DNA from: Brugia malayi
Taxonomy: Eukaryota; Nematoda; Chromadorea; Rhabditida; Onchocercidae
Direction of reading: 5' to 3'
Length of the DNA: 64,000 nucleotides
Assembly (NCBI RefSeq): GCF_000002995.4
Contig: NW_025062478.1
Location: 10,241,001 to 10,305,000 of the forward strand
Below the pieces are notes generated by a model. That model had not been told where the DNA came from and ran no database searches. It worked only from the letters and a program-made list of their open reading frames with translations. Position numbers and translations under genes: made by a program. Positions 30,951 to 43,425 of this stretch are shown here, one piece after another. The stretch's first letter is position 1, and every line of letters begins with the position of its first letter.

Positions 30951-33900
30951 AATAATTAATAAAAGATAATAGAATCATAGAAGAATCCAATTTTGTTTTA
31001 CATTTGCATGCCAAGTTGCTAAATTTATGATTAAAAAATAATAATATTAGTAATAGAAAGAATAATTTATCATTCTAAAATAGCAAAAAAAAAAAAAAGT
31101 TATTTCAATTATTTATATAAATTTGATTATTTCAATTTTGAATTCATTTCCTTTTTTTTTTTTTCCTTTTTTTTAAGAACACAAAAGCATAATATTCTAT
31201 GATTAAAATTAGCAAAATAGTTGGAATCAATTTAACAAATAATTTGGCAATATGAAAATTAATCATAATGAAATGACTTTCATTATTAAACTGTTTGCAT
31301 TTGATCAGTGATCAGTGATCAAATGAGATCAATCAAATAATGAATGTTTAATATTCTTTCATTCATTTATTTAAACGAATATTGCTAAAAAATATTTCAG
31401 TTCAAATTAACTGATCTGATTTGGCTATTAATCTGATATTGATTTGATTATCAGACTTTGCAAGGATTTTAACAATTTTTGTAATCAATTTTTGATAATT
31501 TTAAAATTTAACTCTAATCATATAACTCTTATCAAATTTTGCAAATGTAATTCAACAGTTCAAATAGATGAATGAATGATTTGTTTTTGCTTTTCTACAA
31601 GCTTACAATATAAGCTTATCATGTCTGAAAATTTTTTTTAAGTTGGAATATTATATTGAAAAAAAAAAAAAGTATTATTAAAATAATATGTTTGGCTTCT
31701 CGTCAAAATGAAAATTATCAGAGTGAAAATTATGAAAGTGAAAATTATCAGATGAAAATTATCAAATTCAATATGCAAATGAAGTAAACAGAAACTAAGT
31801 ATATTATTGTAATAATACTTTTCTTTTTTTAATATAATATTCCAAGTTTAAAAAAAAAAAAAACTTTTGGTGCGCAATGGAAGTTTTATAGTTTATGTTT
31901 TCGAATTAAATTATAAATTCCCGAATTCTGATTAAAATACTTTTTTTTTCCATCTTAGCAAAAAACACACTTAACTTAAACCCATATAACTATCGTTTTT
32001 AAATTCTAATTAAATTTCCAAAAAAAAAAAAAATAGCACAAATAATTTATTTATTTGAAATTAAAAATAAATAATAAATAATAGAATTCATAGTTATCTT
32101 ATTTTACGAATAAATTAGTGTTAACAATTTAACCAATTATAAAAAAAAATTAACAATATAATCATTATCTGAAACTAAAAATTTTCAAATTTGTTTATTA
32201 AATTTTCATTAATTTTCATGAAAAAAAAAAAAAAAAACTTTTTTTTATCAAAACTTTATTAATTTTCATTAACTGTAAGAATAAATTCTGGAATCAAAAA
32301 TAATTAATTATTATAAATTCATTTCATTATGAATTTTTTGTTTTCAATACATTAACAATGTGATATTTGAATATTTCTTTTAATTTTGGTAATAACAAAA
32401 TATCAATTTTTTCAATTAATTTTGTTAAATATTTTATTATTATAATATTTAAATATTTGTTTTAATTTCGGAAATAACAAAATATCAATTTTTTCAATTA
32501 ATTTATTAAATATTTTATTAATTTCAAAATGAGATATTTTCAATGCAATTAAGCAAAGCACATGTCAAATTTTAAATTTAGTATTAAAATTAAACTTTTT
32601 TAAACAGCCTAGCAAGAATATTGGAATGAAAAAAAAAAAAAAAAAAAAAGAAAAGAAATTCTTATTTCTTTTCTTTTTCTTTTTTTTTTTCTGTCATCAA
32701 TAAATGGTAAACATTTTAAGTGTTTGAAGAAAAACATTTATCATACTATTGAAATCCGATTTGCAAAAACCATTTATAATTATTGATTTTAGGTTTGAAA
32801 CCATTTGCAAAATTTGCTTACTAAAAAATTTACACAACAAATTTAAGCAATAAAAAATTTTATATAAAATTTAGATTACTACTTCAAACTGATATTTATA
32901 CATTTTCAATGCTAAAATTTTATATCTGATTTTTTTTTTTTTTTTTTAAAAAAACGAAAAAAAAAGAATCAAAAAAATTGAATTTAATTTACTAAAACAA
33001 TATATTCTTGACCCCTGGTAAGTAATATAATCCAAAAATGAATTTTTTCATTTAAACTTTTTTTTTTTTTGAATAAATAATAAAATTTATAAACAAATAT
33101 TATTGAAATGATTTTTGTTTTTTAAATCAAAGATTGAAACATTTTTTTTTTTTTTTTTGCAACTGTTGAAATTATTTAGAATAATACTAAAAAAAATTAA
33201 TCAGTTTTAATCTTTAAAGTTAATTACATGAATAAAATTTAAATTTTTAATTAGTCACTGATTAAAAAAAAAATTACTATCTGTCATCCAAAAGAGTCTT
33301 CTTGTTATAGCAATGGAACTGCTGATAATGTCAACTGATAATGATAATAAAACTGATAAGTTACCAGATATAAGAATTGCTTCAGATGAGTGACAATTCA
33401 AATTGATAACATTATTCAAAAAAAAAAGTCTCTTTTCATAAGTAAATAAAATTATCCATGTATGGTAAACATTTTAGGTAACACTTATTTAACATAATGA
33501 ATTAAGTTAAAGTAATAAATTGCTAAATTACATCATTAAGTCACTTTACACGTAACACGTAAGTAAGATTACGCATTAAATATTATGAAAAGACAATAAA
33601 GGAAAAAATGATCAGTGTTAAACATTGATTATTGATATGAATTTTAAAATGAAAGTAATACTAAAATTAAAGTGAAATTCACGTGAAATTGCAAATAATC
33701 TTTTTGCATAATAAAAGTTTCCATAAATTTGAAAAGTTTATTTTATAAAAGATTATTTCGATCAATTGAAAATTCTTTTATCATATCTTTTTGTTTTGTT
33801 TAAACTAGCAATCATATCAATAATCAACCATTATTTATCAATTATCAATAATACTAAAAAAAAGTACAATAAGATGTTGTTAAAGATTTATTGATAAATC

Positions 33901-34775
33901 CTTCCTTAACATTTTATCATTATTAATTAGTTTTAACTTTTTTTTTTTAATTAGTTTTAAAAAAAAAAAAAAAAAGAAAAGAAAACAAAATGAAAAATTA
34001 GAAAATTGCTGAAAGCAAAAAAAAAAAAAAAAAAGAAAAAAATAGAACGAATTGAAAATATCCTAAAAATACAACAACTATGTTTAGTAATATATCATAC
34101 GATTGCAACTTATTTGCCATTTGTTAAAAATTTTTTTTTTTCTCGATGAAACAAAAAAAAAGTTTTTGGCATTTAATTTTTTCCAAAAATTTTCTTTTTA
34201 TTTTATTTCATTGTAATTTTTATTTATTATTATTATTATTTTTTTAAACACAAAAAATATTCAATTCAATGTGTGATAGAATTATTTTAAAAATATAGCA
34301 GAAAATGTCAATTGAAAATATTCGTATAAATGAAATGAGTTTGAGACTAAATTCTGAGAAATTTAATGAAAATGAAAGTATGAGTTGCAAATAATGACAA
34401 AAAGGTCAAAGTACAACCACTAGGCTTAATTAAAAATTCAAATTTATTTTATTTAAATAAACTATATTACTTACTTTCTTTCTTTCTTTTTTTTTTCTTT
34501 TCATTTTTAAATTTTTTATTCAAAGTTTTTTTTTTTCTAATTTTGTCATTCATAAAAATATGCAAAAATGTCAAAGTATTGCGTATGTTTTAGTCTCATA
34601 TTTCTTTGCTTTTAATGCACAAATTACAATTACATGATAATATGATATCACATTTACTATTAATAAAAAAAAAGAGAGAGAGGGACAGAGAGAGAGAGAG
34701 AGAGAGAGAGAAAAAGGGTGAAGAAAAAAGCCTTTCATTTTAAAATTCAATTATCAGCTCGAAGAACTAACTTAC
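30951..34775. other. Gene-poor AT-rich stretch
   Basis: No gene seen. It contains long A/T runs, an 82-bp-offset duplication at about 32378-32520 (both copies with AATAACAAAATATCAATTTT), a short GATCAGT triplet near 31308, several TGATAA GATA-type motifs clustered at 33320-33365, and an AG microsatellite at 34672-34712. Confidence 0.5.
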
Positions 34776-34887
34776 CAGCTAAGAGAAGTGTCGAGAAACG
34801 CTGAATAAAATGAAATTTCTTTTCATTTCGTCTGGCTAATACCAATTCTTGGCTTATTTGCTTGCTATGGCCAAATCGCATTGCCAT
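34776..34887 (-). CDS. Candidate first exon, possibly far-upstream rme-1
   Basis: Minus-strand exon-like unit: acceptor GATTATTTAG at 34922, a 34-nt leader, ATG at 34887, 37 codons (MAMRFGHSKQISQELVLA, then RRNEKKFHFIQRF and STLLLA), then a good donor G|GTAAGTTAG. Its end phase (1) fits the rme-1 exon starting at 19575, whose frame is open through SALAGHIRPRK before MFSW. Joining them would give a roughly 601-aa RME-1 with a longer N-terminus. The splice would span 15 kb, and this is inference from phase only. It may instead belong to another gene or be a chance frame. Confidence 0.4.
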
Positions 34888-37800
34888 AAAATTCCTCAAT
34901 TAATTTTATAAGACAATAAATCTAAATAATCAAATTAATATTTTTATTCATAACGCTTAATTAAGAAATTATTTTTGTAAAAGTAAAAATTTAAGTAATA
35001 AATTTAAATTAAAGTAATAATAAGTAAACTAAGTTTAATTATTTTATCTTAATTAATAGTTTATTTGAAGAAATAATTTTATATGATTGTTAGCATATTA
35101 TATATTTTAATTCAATTATGTTAATCTAAAAATTGTTAGTGTTATGCAAAAAAAGAAAAAAAAAAAAGGATATTAAATTATTAAACGATGAAATTTGTAG
35201 TTAATTTTTATTAGAATTTCAAATATTGGTTTTATTATTGAATATTAAATAAAAGAATAATGAATTCTTGAAAAAAGAAAAAACGAAATTTGACCTCATA
35301 ATTATAAGTTCATTGTACGAACTTTTCTTTTTTTCAATCTTTTTTAATTTAGAAATGTAAAAAGTTAATTTCAATCTTTTCTTATTTAATATGTCATTTG
35401 TTGAAATGAAAAGTTCTTTTTGATATCTTAAAATAAATGTTTGAAAAAAGTTACAAAATTTTATGAAAATTTTTAAGCTTAAAATTTTATTATTACTAGT
35501 AAGAATACTGCTAAAAACTTTTTAACACTTTAAAATAAAATATAATTCAATTAAATAAATAAATGCTAAATTAAAATTTGAAAGTTTATTAAATTAAAAA
35601 TTAGTATTATCGAAGAAAAGAACAAATATAAGAATTAATTTTAGTATTAAAAGAAAATAAAAAAACATACAAAAATATTTTTAAAAAAAAAAAAAAAAAT
35701 TGTAACTGAAAGCAAAAAAAAAAACGAAAGAAAAGAAAATTTTTTCATCTTTTGTGCAAAAAAAAAAAACTTTTGACTAATACTATTTTAAGTGCTTTGT
35801 AAACAAAAAAAAAGAAAGGAAAAATTTACAAAACATTCCTATAACTATTACTAATGTTGAAAATTATTATTTTTTTTTGAAAGATTTTTTTATCAATTAA
35901 TTAATTAAATTAGAATAATTTTATTTTTGCAAAGAAAAAAACGGAAAGAAATTTAATTTTTATTCAAACATTTTTGTTAATTAATTTAATTAATTAACTC
36001 TAATTTCATCACTAAAAAAAAAAGGAAAAATTTATTTTTTTTTTTTTATTCAAAAACAAGCGAGAATTGCATAAATTTTTGCATATAAATTAAATAAATT
36101 CAAAATTAAAATGCAAATTTTTTGCAAATGCAATAATATGCTATAAATAATAATAATAATAATATTATAAAAATTAAAAAAAAATTAATTAAATTTATAA
36201 AAATTAGAAGAAAAAGAAGAAAAAAAAAAACCAAAAATTTTAATGTTTTCTTTAAAATTATATAAGAACGAAAAAAAAAAAATTTTTTTTTTGTTAAAAA
36301 AAATTTAAAAATTTTATAAAAGAAAAAAAAAAAAAAAACAATGCTAATCAAAACTGAACAGATTTGACAAGAAGAATTGTCATCGAGAAGAATTGAAATA
36401 GATAGTGAAATGTATTTAAAAGGTTGAATTACTACCAAAGAAATTCGATCGACTCGTTTTGGTAATATTTTAGTGATAATTGATTGATTCGTACTCTTTT
36501 CATTCTCTCTCGATTACTTCCTTTTAATTTATTAAATGAAAAAAAAAAAAGAAAAAGAAAAAATAATTTGAAATAAAAAAAAAAAAAAAAAAAAATGAAA
36601 TTATCATTGCAAATTTATTGCTGTAATTTTTACATTACAGCAAATCAAATGATTTAAAAAATTATCACTTCAAATTAATTAGCAAAAAAAAAAAAAAAAA
36701 AATATTATCAATGATAGTCTCATATCAGTGATAATTTTATGTATTTTATCATATTTTTTTTCTTACTTTCATCATATTATATTTTAACTAAAAATTTTGA
36801 ATTAAAAAGAAAAAGGAAATGAAAAAAAAAATATATTATAGTATAAATCATTAAAATAAATAGCTAAATTTGAGATAAATTAAAATCACAAAATATTGAT
36901 ATATTTATTGAAAGTTTTGACGAGAATAATTTTACGGAAGCTTTTTTTTTTACGTCATCATTCCGTGATATATTATAAATAGTTACGTCAAATGTAATTA
37001 AATTTAAAAATTGAAAATAATAATTTATATAATATATAATCAATGATTAAACATGTTATCAACTGATAAATAAAATTAACTGATTGATAATTTTTATTTT
37101 TTGTTTAAGACTAATTTCAATGTATGTAGCTAATATCTGAGAAAATTAACACAAATTAGTTATGTGACAACAATTCCATAATTATAACTCTAAATAAACT
37201 TTAAAATTAATTAATGCTTTGTGGAGAAAATGAGGAATTTTTTTAATCAGTTGATAAGATAACAATTTATTTTTTAATTTTTTGGTTAAACATTATGTTA
37301 CAAATTGAAATGCAATCATTGATACTGATAAGATTAAAAAAAATGAAATATGTGTAAATGAAGAAATGAATTAAAAAAATTTTAATTGAAATTAAATAAT
37401 AAATTTAATACTTTAATTTGTCAATTAACATTGACATAGCCATGCAATGAGATAGCTAATTGCTATAAATTTCATTGTTGTTACACTATTGTTTATAATT
37501 AAAAGGAAATAAAAATATATCAAATGATTAAAGTATATAGTAAACTGAAATTAATTTAAAATTAAAATCAATTTCATATTAACATAATAAAATATAAATT
37601 TTAATTATCATTTAATTAAGATAAATCTTATTCTTAACAAATGATGACACATACTATGATTGTTTATATAAACAAATGAATCATTGCAATTGTTTATATG
37701 ATTGGAAAAAAATGTTCATAATTTGTCTTATTTTAACCACTAATTAATTTTTATTTTAATTTCAAGTAAAAATTATCATTTCTTCATTTTTTGAAAAATG

Positions 37801-38147
37801 AAATTAATTGGTAATTCAACTTTTTTTTGTTAGCACTTTTTTATGCTTACCGTTTAAAGAAAAATAATAAACCTTGAAATGGCTTTTTTTTTTTCTTTTG
37901 ATAGAAATATTTTTGGAAAAAGAATTTGATAGAAATATTTTTGAAAAAAAAAAAAAGTTAAATCTTGCACCCATAATAATAAGCTCTGTTTAGAGTGAAA
38001 TAAATAATTTATAATAATAAGCTCTGTTTAAAGGGAAATAAATAATTCGTACAAAGCCATTTATTCTAACTTAAAAATTTAATAATAATGAAAAAAACAT
38101 AAATTTATTGAAATTTCAAAAAAAAAAAACAGAAATTGTAAATTGGA

Positions 38148-38236
38148 TAGTAATAATGATAATAGTAATAATAATAATAATATTAATATTAATAATAACA
38201 ACAATGATAGCAATATTAGTAGCAACAATAACAGTA

Positions 38237-38303
<67 letters not shown>

Positions 38304-38560
38304 TAATAATAATATTAATATTAATATTAATAATGACAGTGATACTAATAGTAGTAGCAATAATAATAATAATAATAATAATAGTAGTAGTAGTAATAAT
38401 AATGATAATGATAATAATAATATTAGTATTAATAATAACAACAATAACACTAATAGTGGCAATAATAACAACAATAATATGATAATAGTAATAATAATAA
38501 TAATATTAATAATAATGTTAATAATAATGATAATAATGAAAGTTATAAATGATAATACAT
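38148..38560. repeat. AAT trinucleotide microsatellite block
   Basis: About 410 bp of AAT repeats with AGT, GAT and AAC interruptions, including an uninterrupted run near 38240-38300. Both strands are open as poly-Asn/Ile (plus) and poly-Leu/Ile (minus) frames purely because the unit is three bases long. Confidence 0.96.
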
Positions 38561-39499
38561 AGTAAAATTGTTATAATATTGATGTTATCAATAGAAGCAG
38601 GAAGTGAAGAATTCTAAAAATAGCTGAGAATTTCACAAGACGATGCATTTAAATTGTAATTTGACATGTAAATCAAATAAAGGACTGTGTCCAACGTGAA
38701 TTTCTTATATAAAAAAAAGTTATTTATTATTTATTGGCATTCAGAATTAGTATTGCAAATAAGATACATACATATATGTATTATAATATTTTATGATTTG
38801 CTAACATTATTTATTTCCTGATACATTTCTCATTCTACCTGATCCGGTTAATCTTACCTGTACAATTTTTATCAGTGAAATTTCTGAAATTAAAAATTAT
38901 TGTTAAATTATTTTTTGCTAATTATTATTTAATTAATTTTATTATTCAGATTAATTGTGAGACATATAGTTCAATAGGAATAATATAGTGAGATATCGAT
39001 ATAATTGCATATGGGAAGATCAGAATGATATTTGATAATATGGAATTATCTGATCTGATAGTTTATTACGAAATGATAATCTCTTATCAGCTTATCATAG
39101 AGTATTTGTTGTGTTTAATTTTTCATTAAATATTTTCTTGTTTTTCTTGTTTTTCATTTTTTTTATTTTTACTTTTTGTTTATTTCAAATGTCTTTAGCC
39201 ATGTTTAGTGAAGTATTCTTTATGATAATTTAAATCAAAGCAAAAAAAAAAAAAATTCCAATTTTTTTCAGAAATCTTCTCTTCCATACTTAATTAGAAG
39301 AGTAAGACAGAGAGAGAGAGAGAGAAGAAGAGGGAAAGAGAAAAAAAGAGAGAGGGAATTACAATAAATTAAGAATGATAGGAAAAAAAAAGAAAGAGAT
39401 GGATAACCATACAATCGGAAAGATTTTTACCGATCGTCTCAATCATTCTTCTAAAACATGTTCTCAGTTTTATTTACTTTTTTTTTCTCTCTCTCTCTC

Positions 39500-39795
39500 T
39501 TTTCCTTTTTTATCATATCAATATGACCTTTAACCTATTCACAACAATCCTAAAATTCGTAACTGTTTATAAAAATGAAATTGAAATGGTCAATTTTATT
39601 TTTTCCCTCTCTCTTTTTTCTTTTTTTATCATATCAATATGACCTTTAACCTATTAGTCAATAAATAATTCCAAAATTTGTAATTGTTAATATCATTGGA
39701 ATTGAAATGCGTCAATTTTATTTTTTTTTTCCTCTCTGTTTTTCCTTTTTTATCATATCAATATGACCTTTAACCTATTATTCAATAAATAATTC
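39500..39795. repeat. Three tandem copies (116-124 bp) with DR1 motif
   Basis: A unit of about 120 bp occurs three times. Each has a CT-rich tract, then TTTTTTATCATATCAATA followed by TGACCTTTAACCT (39524-39536, 39640-39652, 39764-39776), then an AT-rich tail with CCTAAAATT-type sequence. The CT tracts and tails vary, while the segment around TGACCTTTAACCT is identical in all three. On the minus strand that is AGGTTA-A-AGGTCA, a nuclear-receptor direct repeat with one-base spacing. Confidence 0.85.
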
Positions 39796-42700
39796 TAAAA
39801 TTGAAATGCATTAAATGTTTGATTCCATTTTGTTATAAATTATTTTGATATTATCAGCCATTTCTGTTTGCAAATCTGATGATTAGTTATTCCGCAATGA
39901 ATCATTTGCTTTTATTTTTTCTTCCTTTTCTCTCTTTTTGCTATAAAAATTGTTTTCAATTGATTTTTTCCTCTTTTTTTTTCATTCTATCATTTCAATT
40001 TCATTTTTATGCATTAATTTTTAGTCTGTTTTTATAGTAATTAGAATTGATTTTGATAAATTTTATTGCTCTGATAATAATATGATAAGATAAGAACGTT
40101 TAACAGTAAAATATTTCTTTTCTTTTGGAAAAACAAAAATCATTCAAAATAATTTTTTATACTTTTCTTTTCTTTTCTCGGAAATATTTGTTTACTTATT
40201 TTTTTTTTCCTTTCCTTTAAATTTATTAAATGTCAATGATAGTTGGTTTTGTTTTATTTAAATAAAGCTAAATTGTAAAATGGAATTTGAAATGAAGCAG
40301 AAATGAATTCAAACGTTTTAGTTTGGTGTAAGCAAAGAAAGCGACAAACAATCAATCTTTTTTCTTTTATTTTCAATAAAATATATCCAAAGGAGAAAAT
40401 GAAACGAATGGTATTTGTAATTGAAAACTTTTAGTATAAATTTTTTGAAATTTTATCTAAATGATTTTTAAAAATTTTTTTTGATATTAGCACACTTATC
40501 ATTAAAATAGCTATTGGATAGAATTTTTACATATCAAAATTATTTAATTTAATAATAATTCAACTAATATTGTTTAAATGTTAAATTTCAAAATTTATTA
40601 CTTAAGTTAAATTTCAAATACTAATTAATTAATTTAATTAGTGAACTTTTTTCCTCTCTGCTTTAAACTTCACAATAATTACTTATTTTTTATTTCCGTT
40701 TTTCATAATTTGTAACTTTTTCAAATATTATTAAATCTAACATTTTGCACGAGAGAAATTGAATTGATTAACGAATTAACAAACATATGGCAAAATGTTA
40801 ATATAATGGAAATTGATAGAAAAAAGTAATTAATGTCACATGTTATTATTATCATCATAGTAAATAATACTAAAATTTATAATATTATTTCATATTATTT
40901 TTCTTTTTTATATATTAAATTCATATATTAAATTTTACATATTAAATCATTTATCATATTTAATTTATACTAAATTAAAACTTATGACAGAACATGATGT
41001 AATAAATATGAAAGAATTTAAATTAATTTAAATTAACCAATAGGCAGTAGTAATAATAAGATTTCCCTTCGTTCTGTCACCATAATTTCACTATTAATTT
41101 CATTAATTATCCACCCACCCACATACTATCGCTATCATTTATCTTTTCAATTCTGAAATTTAAAATATTTCAGTGCTAATTGTAATTGTAACATTCTATC
41201 ATATAGTTTTAACATTTTTATTTTATTTTTATATCATTTTAAATTGTTAATTTGTTAATTCTTCCACTTCTACTTTTCTTAGATTAGTTTGTTTAACTTT
41301 AATTAAATGATTTTTCCTTTTTTCAAACAATTTATTGTTCAGTTTTTTTTTCTTTTTTCTTCATGTTTGAATTATAATTTAATTATTGATTAATTACTTG
41401 GATTTAATTTCTTACTTTTTTTCTTTTTTTTAAAAATTTCATTTCTTTCATTTGCTTTATTTATTTATTTTTTTTTTTTGATTTTTTGCTATTGCAATAT
41501 TACTTCACATTGTTTACAATAATTGGATGAATTTCTTATCAAATTTGGTTGACAATTCATCAGTCACTTATCATTGACATCTCTAAAATCAATTTAGTCT
41601 GAGTGTATTGTCAACAAAATAATGCTAATAATATAAATCATTGCAATTTTAAATAAATTATTAGACAGAACTAGCTAGATAGTTTCATCAATATTCCATC
41701 TTCTTTAAGTGAAAAATTAAAAATTTAAAATTAAGAATTGCGAAAAAAAAAAAAAAAAAAATGTGTATTAATACAATATGCTGAAGCACTATACAAAGTA
41801 ATTAAGCATTCCTTATTAAGTAAAAAAATTTTATTTTAATGTAAAAATTTAAGCTACATATATTTTTTTTTTTAATTCAATAAATATTTATTGATAAGAT
41901 AAATTTGATAAAATGTTACAGAAATTTTTTTTGCAACATTTCAAAAAAAAAAAAATGTTACACTTCCTAATAGCATAAAAATGATATTTCTGTGCTTATT
42001 AAATAATACCATAAATTTAATTTAACATTAATTATTCAATTTCTTTTTTCTTTTTTACTTTTATATGAATACAAAAAATTATTAAATTCAATGAGTAAAT
42101 TTTAATTATAGTTTTTTTTGTCCTTTTTCTTTTTTTTTTTTTTTTTTTTTAATTGTAAATTTAAAATTTATACTAAATGAATCAAACAATGAATTGAATT
42201 TACATACTTCTAGATGCATTTATACATTCCATTTGTCATTTATTTGATATTTTAACTTCAACAATCAATTTTGACTGTTCTATTCGAATCAATTTTTCAG
42301 TGTTATGTTTGTGTCTGTCTCTGTCTCTGTCACATATTTTTAAACATAAAACTTATCATTCAATCATCGCTCGCTGTCATTTCATTTGCTTTTTTTGTCA
42401 TTTTAACATTTACAAACTATCATGTTTTTAAGTAAAAAAAAAAAGGAGGAAAAATGCTTATTTGTTTTTTTATTTTCGCAAGTTTTTCATTTTATTGATT
42501 ATTCATTTCAAATTTTTTTTTTTCTAGTTGAAATATTTTATTTAACTGAAATTATTTTATTTATTTTTTAAATGCATTTGTATTTTTTATGTTTGAAATT
42601 GATTAAATATATTTAATCAATATAGAGGTGAAATCAGCAATGTGATTCAAATAGTTACAACTAATATTAAAATGTTAACCAATTATTTTTATTGTTATAT

Positions 42701-43201
42701 AAGGTAATTATTGCAAGTATTCTTATCAATTTATTTCTAATTTAAATTTAATTTTAATATTTGAATTAGGAAAATAATTTTTATGAGAAATTTTAAATTT
42801 ATTCAAAAAAAAATTTTTTTTTTTTTGTTTAAAATACGATATTTTGTTTTAAAATATATAAAATTTTGAGTGTTATTTGTTTTGTTTTTTTTTTTTTTGA
42901 TATTATAAATTGATTGAAATTTCTTTGATTTTTTAATTTTTTCATTTTTTTATAAAATATTTCATATAGGCGAATGATTCATTTCTATGTTTTTTTTTTT
43001 CTCTTTTTGCAATTTTTGCTATTCAAATACATTTATATTTGTTTTTTTCTCGTACATTCCTACTTGCTTTTCATTCAAATTTCTATTTTTTTACATTTCA
43101 AATATTTCAAGTATTTTATTTTCAGTATTTAAGTATTTAAATTCAACGTTTTGCTCTTTTTTCATTTTTCATTGCTAATTTTTGCAGCATAAAATGTACA
43201 A

Positions 43202-43363
43202 TGCATTTTTTCAGCGAAATCAATTCAATAAAGTTTAGCGGAATTGATCCTGGCCCAAGTAGTATAGTGGTTAGTACTCCACGTTGTGGCCGTGGCGACA
43301 CAGGTTCGATTCCTGTCTTGGGCAAACATTCCTATCCATTTTGCAATTTTTCAGGGAAATTAA
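43202..43363 (+). repeat. Direct repeats flanking the tRNA, each with a 3' splice site
   Basis: Two 22-bp copies, 43202-43223 and 43342-43363, match at 19 of 22 positions. The shared core is TGCA-(T/A)TTTTT-CAG-(C/G)GAAAT, that is, a strong nematode TTTTTCAG acceptor. They lie 140 bp apart and bracket the tRNA-His gene. The downstream copy is probably the trans-splice acceptor for PiT-A, leaving a leader of about 71 nt before its ATG. Confidence 0.7.
43253..43324 (+). tRNA. tRNA-His (anticodon GTG)
   Basis: A full cloverleaf can be drawn. The acceptor stem GCCCAAG pairs with CTTGGGC, discriminator A at 43324. The D arm starts GTATAGTGGTTAGTAC and contains the internal A-box. The anticodon stem CCACG/CGTGG holds loop TTGTGGC with anticodon GTG at 43286-43288. 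The T arm ACAGG-TTCGATT-CCTGT carries the B-box. There is no intron. A G stands at position -1 (43252). TTTT at 43339-43342 can serve as the Pol III stop and lies next to the pyrimidine tract of the PiT-A splice acceptor. Confidence 0.95.
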
Positions 43364-43425
43364 AAACAAAAAGACAAAAAAAAAAAAAAGAAAAACGGAA
43401 AAAAAGAAAACGAAAACGACGTTAG

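Larger units (their letters stand above)
34888..43200. other. Gene-poor AT-rich stretch before the PiT locus
   Basis: No gene seen. Beyond homopolymers it holds: a pair of TACGTCA bZIP half-sites at 36951 and 36984; tandem duplicates at 37898-37945 and 37975-38050; the trinucleotide block at 38148-38560; back-to-back acceptor and donor signals near 38857 (minus); a GA/CT-rich zone at 39300-39500; and a triplicated segment at 39500-39790. Confidence 0.5.

Noticed and set aside
38079..38562. Poly-Leu/Ile (minus) and poly-Asn (plus) frames of 131-139 codons
   Set aside because: Both are translations of the AAT trinucleotide block.
43143..43425. Open frames on both strands over 43.2-43.4 kb
   Set aside because: They lie across the tRNA-His gene and its flanks; tRNA sequence explains the composition.
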